Assembly (NCBI GenBank): GCA_913058575.1
Contig: CAJXRF010000005.1
Coordinates: 52,103 to 116,102, forward strand
DNA length: 64,000 nucleotides
Direction of reading: 5' to 3'
Source: an uncultured Bermanella sp.
GTDB taxonomy: Bacteria > Pseudomonadota > Gammaproteobacteria > Pseudomonadales > Oceanobacteraceae
This document shows, piece after piece, positions 29,299-40,215 of this stretch (the stretch's first letter is position 1; each line of letters begins with the position of its first letter). The translations under genes and the position numbers were made by a program. The notes beneath the pieces are model-generated. The model saw only the letters and a list, made by a program, of their open reading frames with translations, was not told where the DNA came from and did no database searches.

Positions 29299-30915
29299 AT
29301 GAAGAAGTTAATAATTTATACTATTGGTTTGTTATTTAGTTCTGAGTTGTATGCACAAATGGCTCAGTCACTCCTGATTGACCCTAAGGCATTATCTTTA
29401 GGGAATGCAGTTACGGCTGACCCCCCTGGTTTGGCTTCAATACACTACAATCCAGCAGGCCTTACCAAGCTAGATGGGCGCCAATTAAGCGTTACGCTAT
29501 TCAACGTGATATTGAAGGTTGGAACTGAATATAGTCTTCCCGAGGGCTATGCTGAGGATGAAGCCGGTCAGGAGGAGGATCCTGGTTTGCTAGATTTTCG
29601 TGATGATCCTGTATTGGATGAAGAAGGTGAGGCGCACCCAGGGTTATATATTCCCAGTATCGGTCCCATACCTTTGCATTTGCCCGTAGCAACACTGCCG
29701 GCAGGTGGTTTTTCTATCACACCTCCAGGCTCCAAATTTACCTTTGCAACGCTGTCTTATATACCGATGGCAGGGACACTTATCAAAGAAGATGATGACC
29801 CAGGTCGGTATCAGGGGAAGCAAGTGGCCATGCAACGTCTTACCTATTTATCCCCTTCCTTTGGCTATAAAGTGAGTGATGAACTCTCCGTTGGTTTTGG
29901 AGTGTTATTGTCGCATCAGGCCTTTGCGATATCTCAAGATGTTAGGGCGGTAAATATATTGATGGCAGCAGGAGAAATGCTTCAGGAGGCTTTTGGTTGT
30001 GAAGAAGGCGGTGGGGGTAGCGATCCACTAGTGCCGTTTATTTCTATGTGTGGAGGCTTAATTGGCCCCTATAGGGATATCGGGAACTTAACCATGCAGT
30101 TTGAAAAAAGTATGTCATTTACCTATCACATGGGAGTGTTATGGGAGCCTAGTGATTGGTTTGCATGGGGGGCTAGTTATCAAAGTGAAGCGAAAGAGGA
30201 TATGACCGGAGAGTTTGAATTTGATTATTCTCGAGATTTCTCTGGTTTTTTTAGTGGATTTAGAGGGTCTGTTTTCGGGGCGATAATAGGTGCAATGTTT
30301 CAACTACCAACCGGTGTTAGTAAAGAAACAGGTTATGTGAGTACGGAGTTTACCTATCCTCAGCATTTTCAAACGGGCTTTAAATTTCGTTTTATGGATA
30401 AATTTCAATTTAATGTGGATGCTGGTTGGACTGACTATGATGAGTGGGAAAGCTTTCAGTTTCAATTCGACAGGCAATTGGATTTCTTGAATGCAGCAAA
30501 AATATTAGCGCCGGGCGAAATTACAAGTACTACTTTAGAGCAAAAATTAGAATATAAAAGCCATTGGAACTTTGGTTTTGGATTTGAATACCAATTAAGT
30601 TCACGATTAAAGGCCCGATTGGGCTTTGAGCCTAGATCTTCTTCTATTCCTGATGGGCAGCGCAATGTTATGGCGCCATTTGGGTCTGCGAATATATATG
30701 CCATGGGTTTTGGCTATCAATGGGACCTTGATACGGTGGTGGATATATCGCTTTCCTATATGAAAAGTGAAGAAGAAATACTAGCATCAGACCCAAGTGC
30801 GAGCCTGAATACGGATTGCCTAACCTGTGTGGCATCAAATCCTTATCCAGGGCTTGATATAAAAACCTCTCTTTCAGTTGCGGCTGCAGGTATTTCCTTC
30901 AGAACGAAATTTTAA
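29299..30915 (+). CDS. OmpP1/FadL/TodX family outer-membrane transport protein
   Basis: N-terminal ALSLGNAVTADPPGLASIHYNPAGLTKLDG; terminal aromatic residue (SFRTKF). Confidence 0.88.
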   Translation: MKKLIIYTIGLLFSSELYAQMAQSLLIDPKALSLGNAVTADPPGLASIHYNPAGLTKLDGRQLSVTLFNVILKVGTEYSLPEGYAEDEAGQEEDPGLLDFRDDPVLDEEGEAHPGLYIPSIGPIPLHLPVATLPAGGFSITPPGSKFTFATLSYIPMAGTLIKEDDDPGRYQGKQVAMQRLTYLSPSFGYKVSDELSVGFGVLLSHQAFAISQDVRAVNILMAAGEMLQEAFGCEEGGGGSDPLVPFISMCGGLIGPYRDIGNLTMQFEKSMSFTYHMGVLWEPSDWFAWGASYQSEAKEDMTGEFEFDYSRDFSGFFSGFRGSVFGAIIGAMFQLPTGVSKETGYVSTEFTYPQHFQTGFKFRFMDKFQFNVDAGWTDYDEWESFQFQFDRQLDFLNAAKILAPGEITSTTLEQKLEYKSHWNFGFGFEYQLSSRLKARLGFEPRSSSIPDGQRNVMAPFGSANIYAMGFGYQWDLDTVVDISLSYMKSEEEILASDPSASLNTDCLTCVASNPYPGLDIKTSLSVAAAGISFRTKF

Positions 30916-31752
30916 ATGAAACATATTGTCTTAATTTTTAGTCTTTTTATTCTAGGTTGCTCAACTTCTGGCAATCAGGATGGGGGCTTTTACACTTGGG
31001 TAGATGCCAGTGGAAACGTTCATACGGAGCGCCGTTTAGAAAAAAAAGAGCCTGTTGTAGTGGAAGATGAAGTCCCAAAAAAGGTATTAAAAGGTGAGTA
31101 CCAGCAACCCAAAGTAATGGCTTCTGTAACCCCTAATGAAGACCATTACTTTAACCCTGATGACTTTCAATCTTCTGAGGAAATAGACAAGCAGTTAGCC
31201 CCTAAGCGTCTTTATAGTTGGCAGGATCAAGGGGCGCAAATCACCCAAGAGCTAAGTTCCAGTGAGGGGGCAAGGGATAGTCAGGAGGGGCTAGTAGAAA
31301 TAAGCTTGCTTCAAGATAGGTTGAATTACGAGTACCTAGCCCAAGGCAAGATTTTTTACTTTAATGAAGTGAAGGGTAAGGAATTAATATTGGAGAGTAT
31401 TTACCTATTCAATAGACAGTTAGGTAAGGATTATATCCTCATTGAATTGCCTAGAGAGGGTGTGGCTGAAAGGGCATTGTTTAAGAGTTTTATTAAAAAA
31501 AGTAAGATTGCTTTACCTAATTTAGTTTTTCTATCCGACCGATTCGATGCAATGTCACTTCCAGCCCTGCCATTTTCTCACCATGTTGAGGAAACATGGA
31601 GCGCCCATGGTTTTATGCAGGGTGTTGTTGAAATACCATCTAGGGCAAGCTATATATTAGTTCTTTCCAATCCTAGCTCTGGAGTTTTAGAATTGGGAGG
31701 AAAGAATGTAAAAGCGGTTGATCTGGGCAGTATACTGCTGGATAGCTACTGA
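30916..31752 (+). CDS. Lipoprotein with DUF4124-like WVDASGNVH motif
   Basis: Lipobox FILGCS; FYTWVDASGNVHTERR; starts immediately after the fadL-like stop. Confidence 0.65.
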   Translation: MKHIVLIFSLFILGCSTSGNQDGGFYTWVDASGNVHTERRLEKKEPVVVEDEVPKKVLKGEYQQPKVMASVTPNEDHYFNPDDFQSSEEIDKQLAPKRLYSWQDQGAQITQELSSSEGARDSQEGLVEISLLQDRLNYEYLAQGKIFYFNEVKGKELILESIYLFNRQLGKDYILIELPREGVAERALFKSFIKKSKIALPNLVFLSDRFDAMSLPALPFSHHVEETWSAHGFMQGVVEIPSRASYILVLSNPSSGVLELGGKNVKAVDLGSILLDSY

Positions 31753-31764
31753 TAATTACTGGCT

Positions 31765-32580
31765 TCAAGCCAATCGCTTGAGATCTGCTTCTAGCATAAT
31801 TCTGGTGGATATTTCCTCTACAGATAGGTCGGTGGTGCTTAGGTACGAAATACTCTCTTGTTGATAAAGAAACTCAACCTCTTCTACTTCGTAGTGACAC
31901 TGATTAATTGAAGCGTAGCGGCTATTTGATTTTCTTTCGTTTCTGATGGCCGCTAAGCGTTCAGGGTCAATCGTTAAGCCAAAGAGTTTTTTCTTAAATG
32001 GCTTTAACACATCGGGCAGCATCATCTCCCCTAAGTCCTCTTCGGTGAGGGGGTAGTTGGCTGCTTTAATGCCAAACTGCAATGCCATATAAAGGCATGT
32101 GGGCGTTTTACCCGAACGGGATACGCCAACTAATATGATGTCTGCTTGGTCAAAGTGTTTAATTTTGCTGCCATCGTCATTATCTAGCGCAAAATTGACC
32201 GCATCAATACGAGCCTTGTAGCCTTCGTTATCCCCGCCAGCATGTGATTTTCCTACAGTGTATGAAGAGTGAATTTGAAGTTCTTTTTCTAGTGGCGCAA
32301 GAAAGGTTGAAAATATATCCACTTTGAAGACTTGTGCTTTTGAAATAATGTCCCGAATGCTTTGATTTACAATGGTGTCAAATACAATTGGCATGACACC
32401 GCTGTGCTCGGTGATTTTGTTTAGTTTTCGTACTATTTCTAGTGCTTTCTCGTTTGTATCAATATAAGGCAGGGTAGTCTGTTCAAACTCTATACTTTCA
32501 AATTGTGTTAATAGGCTATGGCCTAAAGTTTCGGCTGTAATACCTGTGCCATCCGATATGAAAAATGCTTGGCGCTTCAT
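31765..32580 (-). CDS. ppsR: PEP synthetase regulatory protein (DUF299)
   Basis: [34 protein letters not shown]; divergent from ppsA. Confidence 0.94.
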   Translation of the reverse strand: MKRQAFFISDGTGITAETLGHSLLTQFESIEFEQTTLPYIDTNEKALEIVRKLNKITEHSGVMPIVFDTIVNQSIRDIISKAQVFKVDIFSTFLAPLEKELQIHSSYTVGKSHAGGDNEGYKARIDAVNFALDNDDGSKIKHFDQADIILVGVSRSGKTPTCLYMALQFGIKAANYPLTEEDLGEMMLPDVLKPFKKKLFGLTIDPERLAAIRNERKSNSRYASINQCHYEVEEVEFLYQQESISYLSTTDLSVEEISTRIMLEADLKRLA

Positions 32581-32664
32581 CTTTAGTCAACAACCTTATG
32601 AATACAATCTAGAATTATAGTATTATACCGCACCCTATACACTCGGTTAAAGCAGGAGCCACCT

Positions 32665-35028
32665 TTGAGTAGTCACGTTATTTGGTTTAGTGAATTAAGT
32701 ATTGCTGATGAAGATAAGGTAGGGGGGAAAAATGCCTCCCTGGGGGAATTGACCAATAAGCTAGTTCATGCCGGTATTCGTTCTCCCATGGGTTTTGCAA
32801 TAACAGTGCCCGCCTACCATCAATTTTTGTCTCAGAACAAACTAGGATCTAAAGTATCCTCATTGATAAATTCTATAGATAAAAGCGACCTCTCATCGGT
32901 AAAAGGGGCGTCAATAGCAATTCAAGAGTTGATTAAATCCGTATCATTGCCATCCACCCTAGTTACAGAAATCAAGCAGGGGCTTAATACGCTTCAGGGT
33001 GATGCGCCTTTTCTATCGGTTGCAGTAAGATCATCAGCGCTTCAAGAAGATTCTGATCAGTCGTCATTTGCAGGGCAGCAAAAAAGTTTTTTGAATGTTT
33101 GTGGGCTTGATGATGTTCTTGATTCTATCATTGAAGTATATGCTTCAATGTTTAGTGAAAGAGCATTAAGTTACAGGCTTCACCAAGGCTTGGATTTGAA
33201 TGATGCTGCTATGTCAGTGGGTATTCAAAAGATGGTTCGCAGTGAAACGGGGTCAGCAGGCGTTATGTTTACGCTGGATACAGAATCTGGTTTTGACAAA
33301 GTTGTTTTTGTAACCAGTGCCTTTGGATTAGGGGAGACGGTTGTACAAGGCGCCGTTAACCCAGATGAATTTTACGTCCATAAGGCATCTTTAAAGGCGG
33401 GTAAGCCTGCGATTCTAAGGCGAAGTCTTGGGGCGAAGGCCATAAAAATGGTACACCTTGTAGATGGTGAAGAATTAGCAGCTGTCGAGACAATTCGTGT
33501 TGATAGGGTCCAAAGATTAACCTTTAGCATCACAGACGAAGACATTAACCTCTTAGCCAGCCAGGCCATGGCGATCGAAAATCATTATAAAAAAGCCATG
33601 GATATTGAATGGGCTAAGGATGGTGAGAGCGGTGAAATTTTTATCGTTCAAGCAAGACCTGAAACAGTAAAAAATCTGACCAGTAAAAACTCTATGGAGC
33701 GTTACTTATTAAAAGAAACAGGGACACTTTTATGTGAGGGTCGATCGGTAGGTCATAAGATAGGCAGTGGCCCTGTGAAGGTGCTAGATCATAAAAGCCA
33801 GATATTAGACATTAAACAAGGAGATGTTTTGGTGGCTGAGTTGACGGATCCCGATTGGGAGCCGGCAATGAGGAAAGCCAGTGCCATCATTACTAATCGT
33901 GGCGGACGTACATGTCATGCTGCGATCATTGCGCGAGAAATAGGAATACCCGCGGTTGTAGGCTGTGGAGATGCGACTGACATGTTGAAAGACGACCAGT
34001 TGGTAACGGTGTCATGCGCTGAAGGGGATACTGGTTTTATCTATGGTGGCTCTTTGAATTTCGAACAAAAATCCAATACTAGTAATATGCCCGAACTCCC
34101 ATTTAAGCTTATGATGAATGTGGGGAATCCAGATAGGGCATTTGATTTTCAGGGGTTGCCCAATGAAGGTGTTGGCTTGGCTCGGTTGGAATTTATCATT
34201 AACCGAATGATTGGTGTCCACCCAAAAGCATTGCTAAACTTCGAAACATTACCTCCTGAAATAAAAACCACAGTAGAAAGGCGAATCGCAGGTTACCCTG
34301 ATCCTGTAGCATTTTATGTGGAGAAATTGGTTGAGGGAATCAGTACGCTTGCAGCTGCGTTCACACCCAAAAAAGTTATCGTAAGGCTTTCTGATTTTAA
34401 ATCTAATGAATACGCGAATCTAATTGGCGGACGTATTTATGAGCCAGAAGAAGAGAATCCGATGCTGGGTTTTCGTGGAGCGGCTCGCTATATCAGTAAA
34501 TCATTTCGTGATTGTTTTGAGCTAGAGTGTCGAGCCATAAAAAAAGTTCGCAATGAAATGGGGTTTACCAATATAGAGCTCATGGTGCCGTTTGTAAGAA
34601 CGGTTGGCGAGGCGAAGCAAGTCGTCGACCTTCTTGCAGAAAATGGTTTGGTAAGGGGTGAAAATGGTTTGCGCATCATAATGATGTGTGAGTTGCCAGC
34701 TAACGCCTTACTAGCAGAAGAATTTTTAGAGCACTTTGATGGATTTTCCATTGGCTCAAATGATTTAACTCAGCTTACCTTAGGGTTAGATCGTGATTCA
34801 GGGGTGATTGCTCATTTATTTGATGAGGGCAACGATGCCATTCGTCAACTCATGCACATGGCCATATCGGCTTGTAAAAAACAAAATAAGTATATTGGTA
34901 TATGTGGTCAAGGGCCTAGCGATCACCCTGACTTTGCTAAGTGGTTGATGGAGGAGGGGGTGGATAGCGTGTCACTTAACCCTGATTCAGTTTTTGATAC
35001 ATGGTTTTACCTAGCAGAAAACTCTTAA
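32665..35028 (+). CDS. ppsA: Phosphoenolpyruvate synthase
   Basis: VGGKNASLGEL, GGRTCHAAIIAREIGIPAVVG catalytic His, C-terminal PEP-utilising domain. Confidence 0.97.
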   Translation: MSSHVIWFSELSIADEDKVGGKNASLGELTNKLVHAGIRSPMGFAITVPAYHQFLSQNKLGSKVSSLINSIDKSDLSSVKGASIAIQELIKSVSLPSTLVTEIKQGLNTLQGDAPFLSVAVRSSALQEDSDQSSFAGQQKSFLNVCGLDDVLDSIIEVYASMFSERALSYRLHQGLDLNDAAMSVGIQKMVRSETGSAGVMFTLDTESGFDKVVFVTSAFGLGETVVQGAVNPDEFYVHKASLKAGKPAILRRSLGAKAIKMVHLVDGEELAAVETIRVDRVQRLTFSITDEDINLLASQAMAIENHYKKAMDIEWAKDGESGEIFIVQARPETVKNLTSKNSMERYLLKETGTLLCEGRSVGHKIGSGPVKVLDHKSQILDIKQGDVLVAELTDPDWEPAMRKASAIITNRGGRTCHAAIIAREIGIPAVVGCGDATDMLKDDQLVTVSCAEGDTGFIYGGSLNFEQKSNTSNMPELPFKLMMNVGNPDRAFDFQGLPNEGVGLARLEFIINRMIGVHPKALLNFETLPPEIKTTVERRIAGYPDPVAFYVEKLVEGISTLAAAFTPKKVIVRLSDFKSNEYANLIGGRIYEPEEENPMLGFRGAARYISKSFRDCFELECRAIKKVRNEMGFTNIELMVPFVRTVGEAKQVVDLLAENGLVRGENGLRIIMMCELPANALLAEEFLEHFDGFSIGSNDLTQLTLGLDRDSGVIAHLFDEGNDAIRQLMHMAISACKKQNKYIGICGQGPSDHPDFAKWLMEEGVDSVSLNPDSVFDTWFYLAENS

Positions 35029-35044
35029 TAGGCTTTAAAATTAA

Positions 35045-35998
35045 ATGAAAAGCAGTAGTGCATTGTTTCCAGTGACTCTATTAAGGGCTGATTTAGTGGC
35101 CGATAGTTTTATTGAAGATACGTATTTGTTAAAACCCAATAATAGTTCGGACAGTTCAGTTCAAATTGCAGTGACTCGCCTAGGGTTTCATCTAGAGTCA
35201 AATGATGAACGCGGTGTTCCGGTTATATTGTTTCACGGCAGTTTTTCTAATCGCAGTTTTTGGTTTTCAGGTGGCGGCAAGGGTTTTGCCAAGTTTTTGT
35301 TGGAGGCAGGGTTTGATCCGTGGATGGTTGAGGCGCGCGGTCACGGAGATAGCCCAGAAAATAATCACTATTTAAATAATAATGTCGAAAATTATGCTCA
35401 ATATGATGCCCCAGCTGTGCAGGATTTTATATTTGAGCAAACGGGTAAGAAGGCATTTTGGGTGGGGCATTCGTTGGGTGGCGTCACTGTGGCCACAGCC
35501 ATCGCAGGAAATTACATAGAGGACAGCCGAATTCAGGGGGTGGTTTTATTTGGTGCTCAGGTGAGTCGTTATCCTATTCTGCTAAGAATGCCTTTTGTAC
35601 GGGCTGTAACAAGACTGATATTACTGGTTAAAAAACGTGTATCAGGTAAAGGCATTGGCCCAGAACAAGAGCCTATTGGCATTGCTCGTGAGTTTGTTCG
35701 ATGGGCAGGCTTGTTCACAGGGTGGCGCTCTAGTAAGGGCGTTTCATATTGGGCTGAAATGGAAAATAAAAATATACCCGCCTTAGCATTTGGTGCCCAA
35801 AAAGATAAAGGGGATCCTGCAAAATCCTGTGACAAATTAATTAAGGCCTTTGGTGAGAAATCCCAGTTTCATTTATTATCAAAAAAAAATGGCTACAAAC
35901 AAGATTACAATCATGTGGACATGGTGGTAAGTAAACCCGCCGAAGAAGAAGTTTGGCCAAAGGCCATAGAGTGGATGAGTTTTACCTTTAACCAATAA
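35045..35998 (+). CDS. Alpha/beta hydrolase
   Basis: HGSFSNRSFW, WVGHSLGGVTVATAI nucleophile elbow GHSLGG. Confidence 0.88.
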   Translation: MKSSSALFPVTLLRADLVADSFIEDTYLLKPNNSSDSSVQIAVTRLGFHLESNDERGVPVILFHGSFSNRSFWFSGGGKGFAKFLLEAGFDPWMVEARGHGDSPENNHYLNNNVENYAQYDAPAVQDFIFEQTGKKAFWVGHSLGGVTVATAIAGNYIEDSRIQGVVLFGAQVSRYPILLRMPFVRAVTRLILLVKKRVSGKGIGPEQEPIGIAREFVRWAGLFTGWRSSKGVSYWAEMENKNIPALAFGAQKDKGDPAKSCDKLIKAFGEKSQFHLLSKKNGYKQDYNHVDMVVSKPAEEEVWPKAIEWMSFTFNQ

Positions 35999-36012
35999 AG
36001 TAGGAGAAAATA

Positions 36013-36498
36013 ATGCAGTACGTAACACCCGATTTATGCGATGAATATCCAGAAGTAGAAGTGCTAGAACCTATTTTTAACAACTATGGTGCTAAAGAGT
36101 CTTTTGGTGGTGAAGTGGTGACCATTAAATGCCATGAAGATAATTCTCTGGTGAAGCAGCAGGTTGATTTACCAGGGCATGGTAAGGTGATGGTAGTTGA
36201 TGGTGGTGGTTCATTAAGGAATGCGCTTCTAGGTGATATGTTGGCAGAGAAAGCTGCTAAAAATGGTTGGGAAGGTTTGGTTATTTTTGGCTGTATCCGC
36301 GACGTGGATATCATTATGGAGACAGAGTTGGGTGTGCAGGCTTTAGGGGTTGTTCCTAGAAAAACTGAAAAGAAAGGGATTGGTGAAATGAATGTGCCGG
36401 TTAAGTTTGCAGGTGTGCAAATTAATCAGGGAATGTACATTTATGCTGACAATAATGGCATTATTGTCTCCGAAAAAGAATTAAAAATGCCTAGCTAA
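36013..36498 (+). CDS. rraA: RraA family protein (RNase E activity regulator)
   Basis: [67 protein letters not shown]. Confidence 0.9.
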   Translation: MQYVTPDLCDEYPEVEVLEPIFNNYGAKESFGGEVVTIKCHEDNSLVKQQVDLPGHGKVMVVDGGGSLRNALLGDMLAEKAAKNGWEGLVIFGCIRDVDIIMETELGVQALGVVPRKTEKKGIGEMNVPVKFAGVQINQGMYIYADNNGIIVSEKELKMPS

Positions 36499-36504
36499 AA
36501 AGTT

Positions 36505-36528
36505 ACCCCTAAACAAATGTTTAGGGGT
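36505..36528. repeat. Stem-loop ACCCCTAAAC-AAAT-GTTTAGGGGT between convergent rraA and rapA
   Basis: 10-bp perfect arms; possible bidirectional terminator without a strong U tract. Confidence 0.65.
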
Positions 36529-36536
36529 GTGAATCT

Positions 36537-39233
36537 CTACTGTATGAAGTTCACCCAAACGCAAAGACCCATTAATTTGGGCTTGGCTGCTTGAAGATAA
36601 GTAGCCGACTCTTTGGCATTTTGGGTAAGGGTGTCTATTTCACTTTGGTAGCTGCCCGCTTCAATTTCCAATGATTTATATCGAGCTAACTCACCTTTTG
36701 TTTTGCTAAGCATTTTTGTAACAGAGTCTTCAATGCTCTCTTTTGATGTGTGAGCTGCAAGCTTCTCACTTAAGCTAACGGCTTTTACAATATCAGGCCA
36801 TTTCATCTTAATGATTTCTTGAGCCATGTCCTTTTTAATAAATTCATTGTTTTCGCGCATGTTAGCAAGGTCAATCACCTTGGTCATATTCTTTAACTCA
36901 TCACTTATGGTGTAGTGACGAGTTTCAGGGGCTAGATAGCGATTAAGCTCTAAGCGCCCAGGGCCATCTGCTTTAATCTGATAAAAGGTTTCTACGAATA
37001 CTTGGCCGTTTTTATATTTTTTATCTTTAAATAAAGAGCAAGATGTGAATGCATTTCCTGAGGCTTCTAGGTCATCTACGATGTCTTTGACCCATGGGTG
37101 ATCCCAAGAGATAAACTCTAAATCTTCCCGTAAAGCAGCTTGTTGGCGATCAAAGGTAATTGTAGCTCGATCGTCTCTTAAGCTATTGATAAACGAAAAA
37201 GGGCAGCTTTCTTGAGGGCTAATAATTATATTGTTAGCACTGGTGGGCTCGGTTTCAATATGGCTATTATCAAATATATTAAGCAGTGAATGCTTAAGTT
37301 CATCTTGTGCATCGTCAGAGGCTTGAATGGCGCTAATTAAGGGCTCTATTCGCTGCTCTGAGAAAGAATGCTGCTCAAGTAATCGATCTCGACCTTGTTC
37401 AATTTCAGTTAAAAGTTGAATGCTGGCTTGCTGGCATTGAGTGATTATGGCTTCAGCTTGATCACCTGTTTCCAGCATCTCGTCAATCTCAATGTTGTAA
37501 GCTTCATAAATAGGCGAAGCTGCCGGGTTAGGTTTGGTGAACATGTCAAAGCCGTGATGATAAAGCGCAGCCATTCTGGATTGCGCGCTTCCTGACTGCA
37601 AAGGCACATGTATATAAATGTCACTGCCTTGACCAATTCTATCTAGGCGTCCTATTCGTTGATCCACTAAATCTGGGTGACTAGGAAGATCAAACAATAC
37701 CAAGTGCTGGGCGTGTTGGAAGTTTCTGCCTTCACCGCCTATTTCGCTGCACACGAGCACTTGAACGCCATCGTCTTCTACAAATTGCGCTGCGATGCGG
37801 TCTCGTTCAATTAGGTCATGGTGTTCATGGAAAGCGCCTGCCAAGATAATGGTTTTAGCATTGATTTGTTCAGTGATTAGTTGAGCATCTTCTGCTGTCT
37901 GGCATATTAAAAGAACTTTCTTATCGGCCTGTTGAGGGAGCCATTCCAATAGCCACTCTAAATTAGTTTGCTCTTTTAAGTGGTAGAACTGGCTGTGGCG
38001 TTCAGGAAAACCCGCGATGCTTCGTCTTGTATTGCGGTAAACCATGCGGCCAGTGCCGTAGCGATCGGCCATCCAATCTATAAATTCATTTTCATCTTGG
38101 TTGTTTGCGATGGTGTCTTCGGCAAATTGCAGTAATTTGTCGTCACCAAGTTTTTCTATTTGAGAAAGAGATGCATCTAGACCATCAAATTCAATAGAAT
38201 CAACTATTTGGCTTACCAATCCATATTGCTGTTCTTCATTTAAAAATTGGTCTAAATTTGAAAAGCGCAGCGGATCTAGCATGTGCAGTCGGGCGAAGTG
38301 GCTTTCTACCCCTAGTTGCTCTGGTGTGGCTGTAAGCAATAGAACCCCGGTGCTGATTTTTGATAGCTCCATGGCACTTTGATAGGCTTTTGACTGCCAT
38401 TGAAGGCGATGACTTTCATCAACTACCATCATATCCCATTGTGTATCTAAGGCTTGATCCATGTATTTACTGTGGGTTAGCCAGTCGAAATTACACAAGG
38501 CCACTTGAATTTGTTCAAAAGGATTATCCCCTTGTTGCTCTGCACAGAATTCATCATCAATCAGTGTGCAGTCGAGATTAAACTTGCGTTTCATTTCAAC
38601 CAGCCATTGGTTGACGAGTGAAGCGGGAACGCAAATTAAAATACGCTGAGCTCTGCCGGTCATAATGAGTTGATGTATGACCAAGCCGGCTTCTATGGTT
38701 TTACCTAGGCCCACTTCATCAGCCAGCAATGCGCGAGGCAAAGGCATTTTGAGTATTTGCTGCGCAACATCATATTGATGAGGAATGATATTAATTTTGG
38801 GGCCGACAAAGCCGTGAGATAACTTCCCCTGATGCTCGATGGAAGACTGTAAAAAATCGCGGTAAAGATTAAACCACTTAAAGCTGCCAATTTGGCCGGC
38901 TTGAAGCCTTTCAAGTGGAGATACCTTGCCTTGATTGTGGGCCAGATCTGTTTCACTTATCCAAGTACTGGGGTTTACTTGGTAAAATAGTATGCCGTTT
39001 CTTTCTTGTGAGTCAGAAATGTTTTCCGATGCACCATTAAGTACCTTTATTCGATCACCTGGGTTAAAGCGGCAGCGTATAAGCGGAGTTGTGCCAATAG
39101 AATATAGTCGGCTGCTTTCTGCATGGGGGAATTCTATGGTTACTCGACGGTACTCGCACTCGCTTACAATACCCAAACCTAGCTCAGGCTCTGCTAAGCT
39201 AATCCAGCGCTGCCCATTTACAAACTGACTCAT
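36537..39233 (-). CDS. rapA: RNA polymerase-associated protein RapA (SWI2/SNF2 ATPase)
   Basis: ALLADEVGLGKTIEAGLVIHQL, DESH box, FDLPSHPDLVDQRIGRLDRIGQ. Confidence 0.94.
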   Translation of the reverse strand: MSQFVNGQRWISLAEPELGLGIVSECEYRRVTIEFPHAESSRLYSIGTTPLIRCRFNPGDRIKVLNGASENISDSQERNGILFYQVNPSTWISETDLAHNQGKVSPLERLQAGQIGSFKWFNLYRDFLQSSIEHQGKLSHGFVGPKINIIPHQYDVAQQILKMPLPRALLADEVGLGKTIEAGLVIHQLIMTGRAQRILICVPASLVNQWLVEMKRKFNLDCTLIDDEFCAEQQGDNPFEQIQVALCNFDWLTHSKYMDQALDTQWDMMVVDESHRLQWQSKAYQSAMELSKISTGVLLLTATPEQLGVESHFARLHMLDPLRFSNLDQFLNEEQQYGLVSQIVDSIEFDGLDASLSQIEKLGDDKLLQFAEDTIANNQDENEFIDWMADRYGTGRMVYRNTRRSIAGFPERHSQFYHLKEQTNLEWLLEWLPQQADKKVLLICQTAEDAQLITEQINAKTIILAGAFHEHHDLIERDRIAAQFVEDDGVQVLVCSEIGGEGRNFQHAQHLVLFDLPSHPDLVDQRIGRLDRIGQGSDIYIHVPLQSGSAQSRMAALYHHGFDMFTKPNPAASPIYEAYNIEIDEMLETGDQAEAIITQCQQASIQLLTEIEQGRDRLLEQHSFSEQRIEPLISAIQASDDAQDELKHSLLNIFDNSHIETEPTSANNIIISPQESCPFSFINSLRDDRATITFDRQQAALREDLEFISWDHPWVKDIVDDLEASGNAFTSCSLFKDKKYKNGQVFVETFYQIKADGPGRLELNRYLAPETRHYTISDELKNMTKVIDLANMRENNEFIKKDMAQEIIKMKWPDIVKAVSLSEKLAAHTSKESIEDSVTKMLSKTKGELARYKSLEIEAGSYQSEIDTLTQNAKESATYLQAAKPKLMGLCVWVNFIQ

Positions 39234-39282
39234 ATATCCCCCCATAATCGAGGGCGGATTTTATCACTTACTGTTACATGTC

Positions 39283-40119
39283 TCAGCTTTTAATTTCAGC
39301 GATTTTCTTTTTAATGCCTACTTCAAAACGCCTGTACATGCCTTCTGTCATCTTAAGTTGGTCAAAGATGGGTTCTTTAATTTTCTCCCATTCATGATTG
39401 TGTACACATTGTGCTAAATACCCTGGGAGCCGAGATATTTGTTCGGCTATTTTTAAGACTAATAGAAGCTCTCCAGCTTCATCCCCTTTATCAATTGAGG
39501 TGATTATTTTATCTGGGTCGTGATGCTGAAAAATACATTTACTTATGGCACCACTTAAGCCCCAGTTAGTGGCTAGTTGGGAGCTTAGGGCGGCGTGAGA
39601 ATGATTGAAGTGGTTGGTTTCATAAAGGCTGATGTGGCTATCTTCTTCAAAATAGGCTGCTTTAATGGCCTTGGGGTATTCGGGGTTTACCTGATTCAGT
39701 AAAGCCATGCCGGCATTGTGAAATACAGCCGTTGTATAGCTTTCGTCTGTGGCAGCTTTATCTAATTCTTTGCTAACTAAAACGGAAGTGACCGCTACTT
39801 TTATGCTGGTTTTCCAAAGGTCTAATAAAAGTTTGTGCTTCCCTGAGAAAATGGTGGTGCGCAATAAACGGCCAGTAGTTAGATTAATGATTCTATTCAT
39901 GCCTAGCATGCGAACGGCTTCATCTACGCTTTTTATTTCCCTTACTAGGCTAAAATAAGGAGCGTTAATGGTGTCCAATACCTCTTTGGCCAGCTCCTTG
40001 TGACCAATAATGGCTTTCCCTATGGCATTGAGGTCATTTTTAGCTTCTTTTATCTCAATGAGAATACTGGGTGTGCTCGGGAATTCGATGGTTGGCGCCG
40101 AGGTCGCGGTTTCCGCCAT
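39283..40119 (-). CDS. HDOD domain protein
   Basis: HDOD-like (TINAPYFSLVREIKSVDEAVRMLGMNRIINLTTGRLLR; FHNAGMALLNQVNPEYP). Confidence 0.88.
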   Translation of the reverse strand: MAETATSAPTIEFPSTPSILIEIKEAKNDLNAIGKAIIGHKELAKEVLDTINAPYFSLVREIKSVDEAVRMLGMNRIINLTTGRLLRTTIFSGKHKLLLDLWKTSIKVAVTSVLVSKELDKAATDESYTTAVFHNAGMALLNQVNPEYPKAIKAAYFEEDSHISLYETNHFNHSHAALSSQLATNWGLSGAISKCIFQHHDPDKIITSIDKGDEAGELLLVLKIAEQISRLPGYLAQCVHNHEWEKIKEPIFDQLKMTEGMYRRFEVGIKKKIAEIKS

Positions 40120-40215
40120 AACTTTATCTCCTTATATATCTGTATATCAGTATAGGGTATTTGGAGAAAACGGAAGGTCGTGAGAAAATAAAACCTAAAT
40201 TTATGGTTGGTAATT

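Noticed and set aside
36511-36522. AAAC-AAAT-GTTT, a possible third PsrA-like site
   Set aside because: Part of a G/C-rich hairpin between convergent genes and flanked by T/A instead of the required C/G; better read as a terminator stem.
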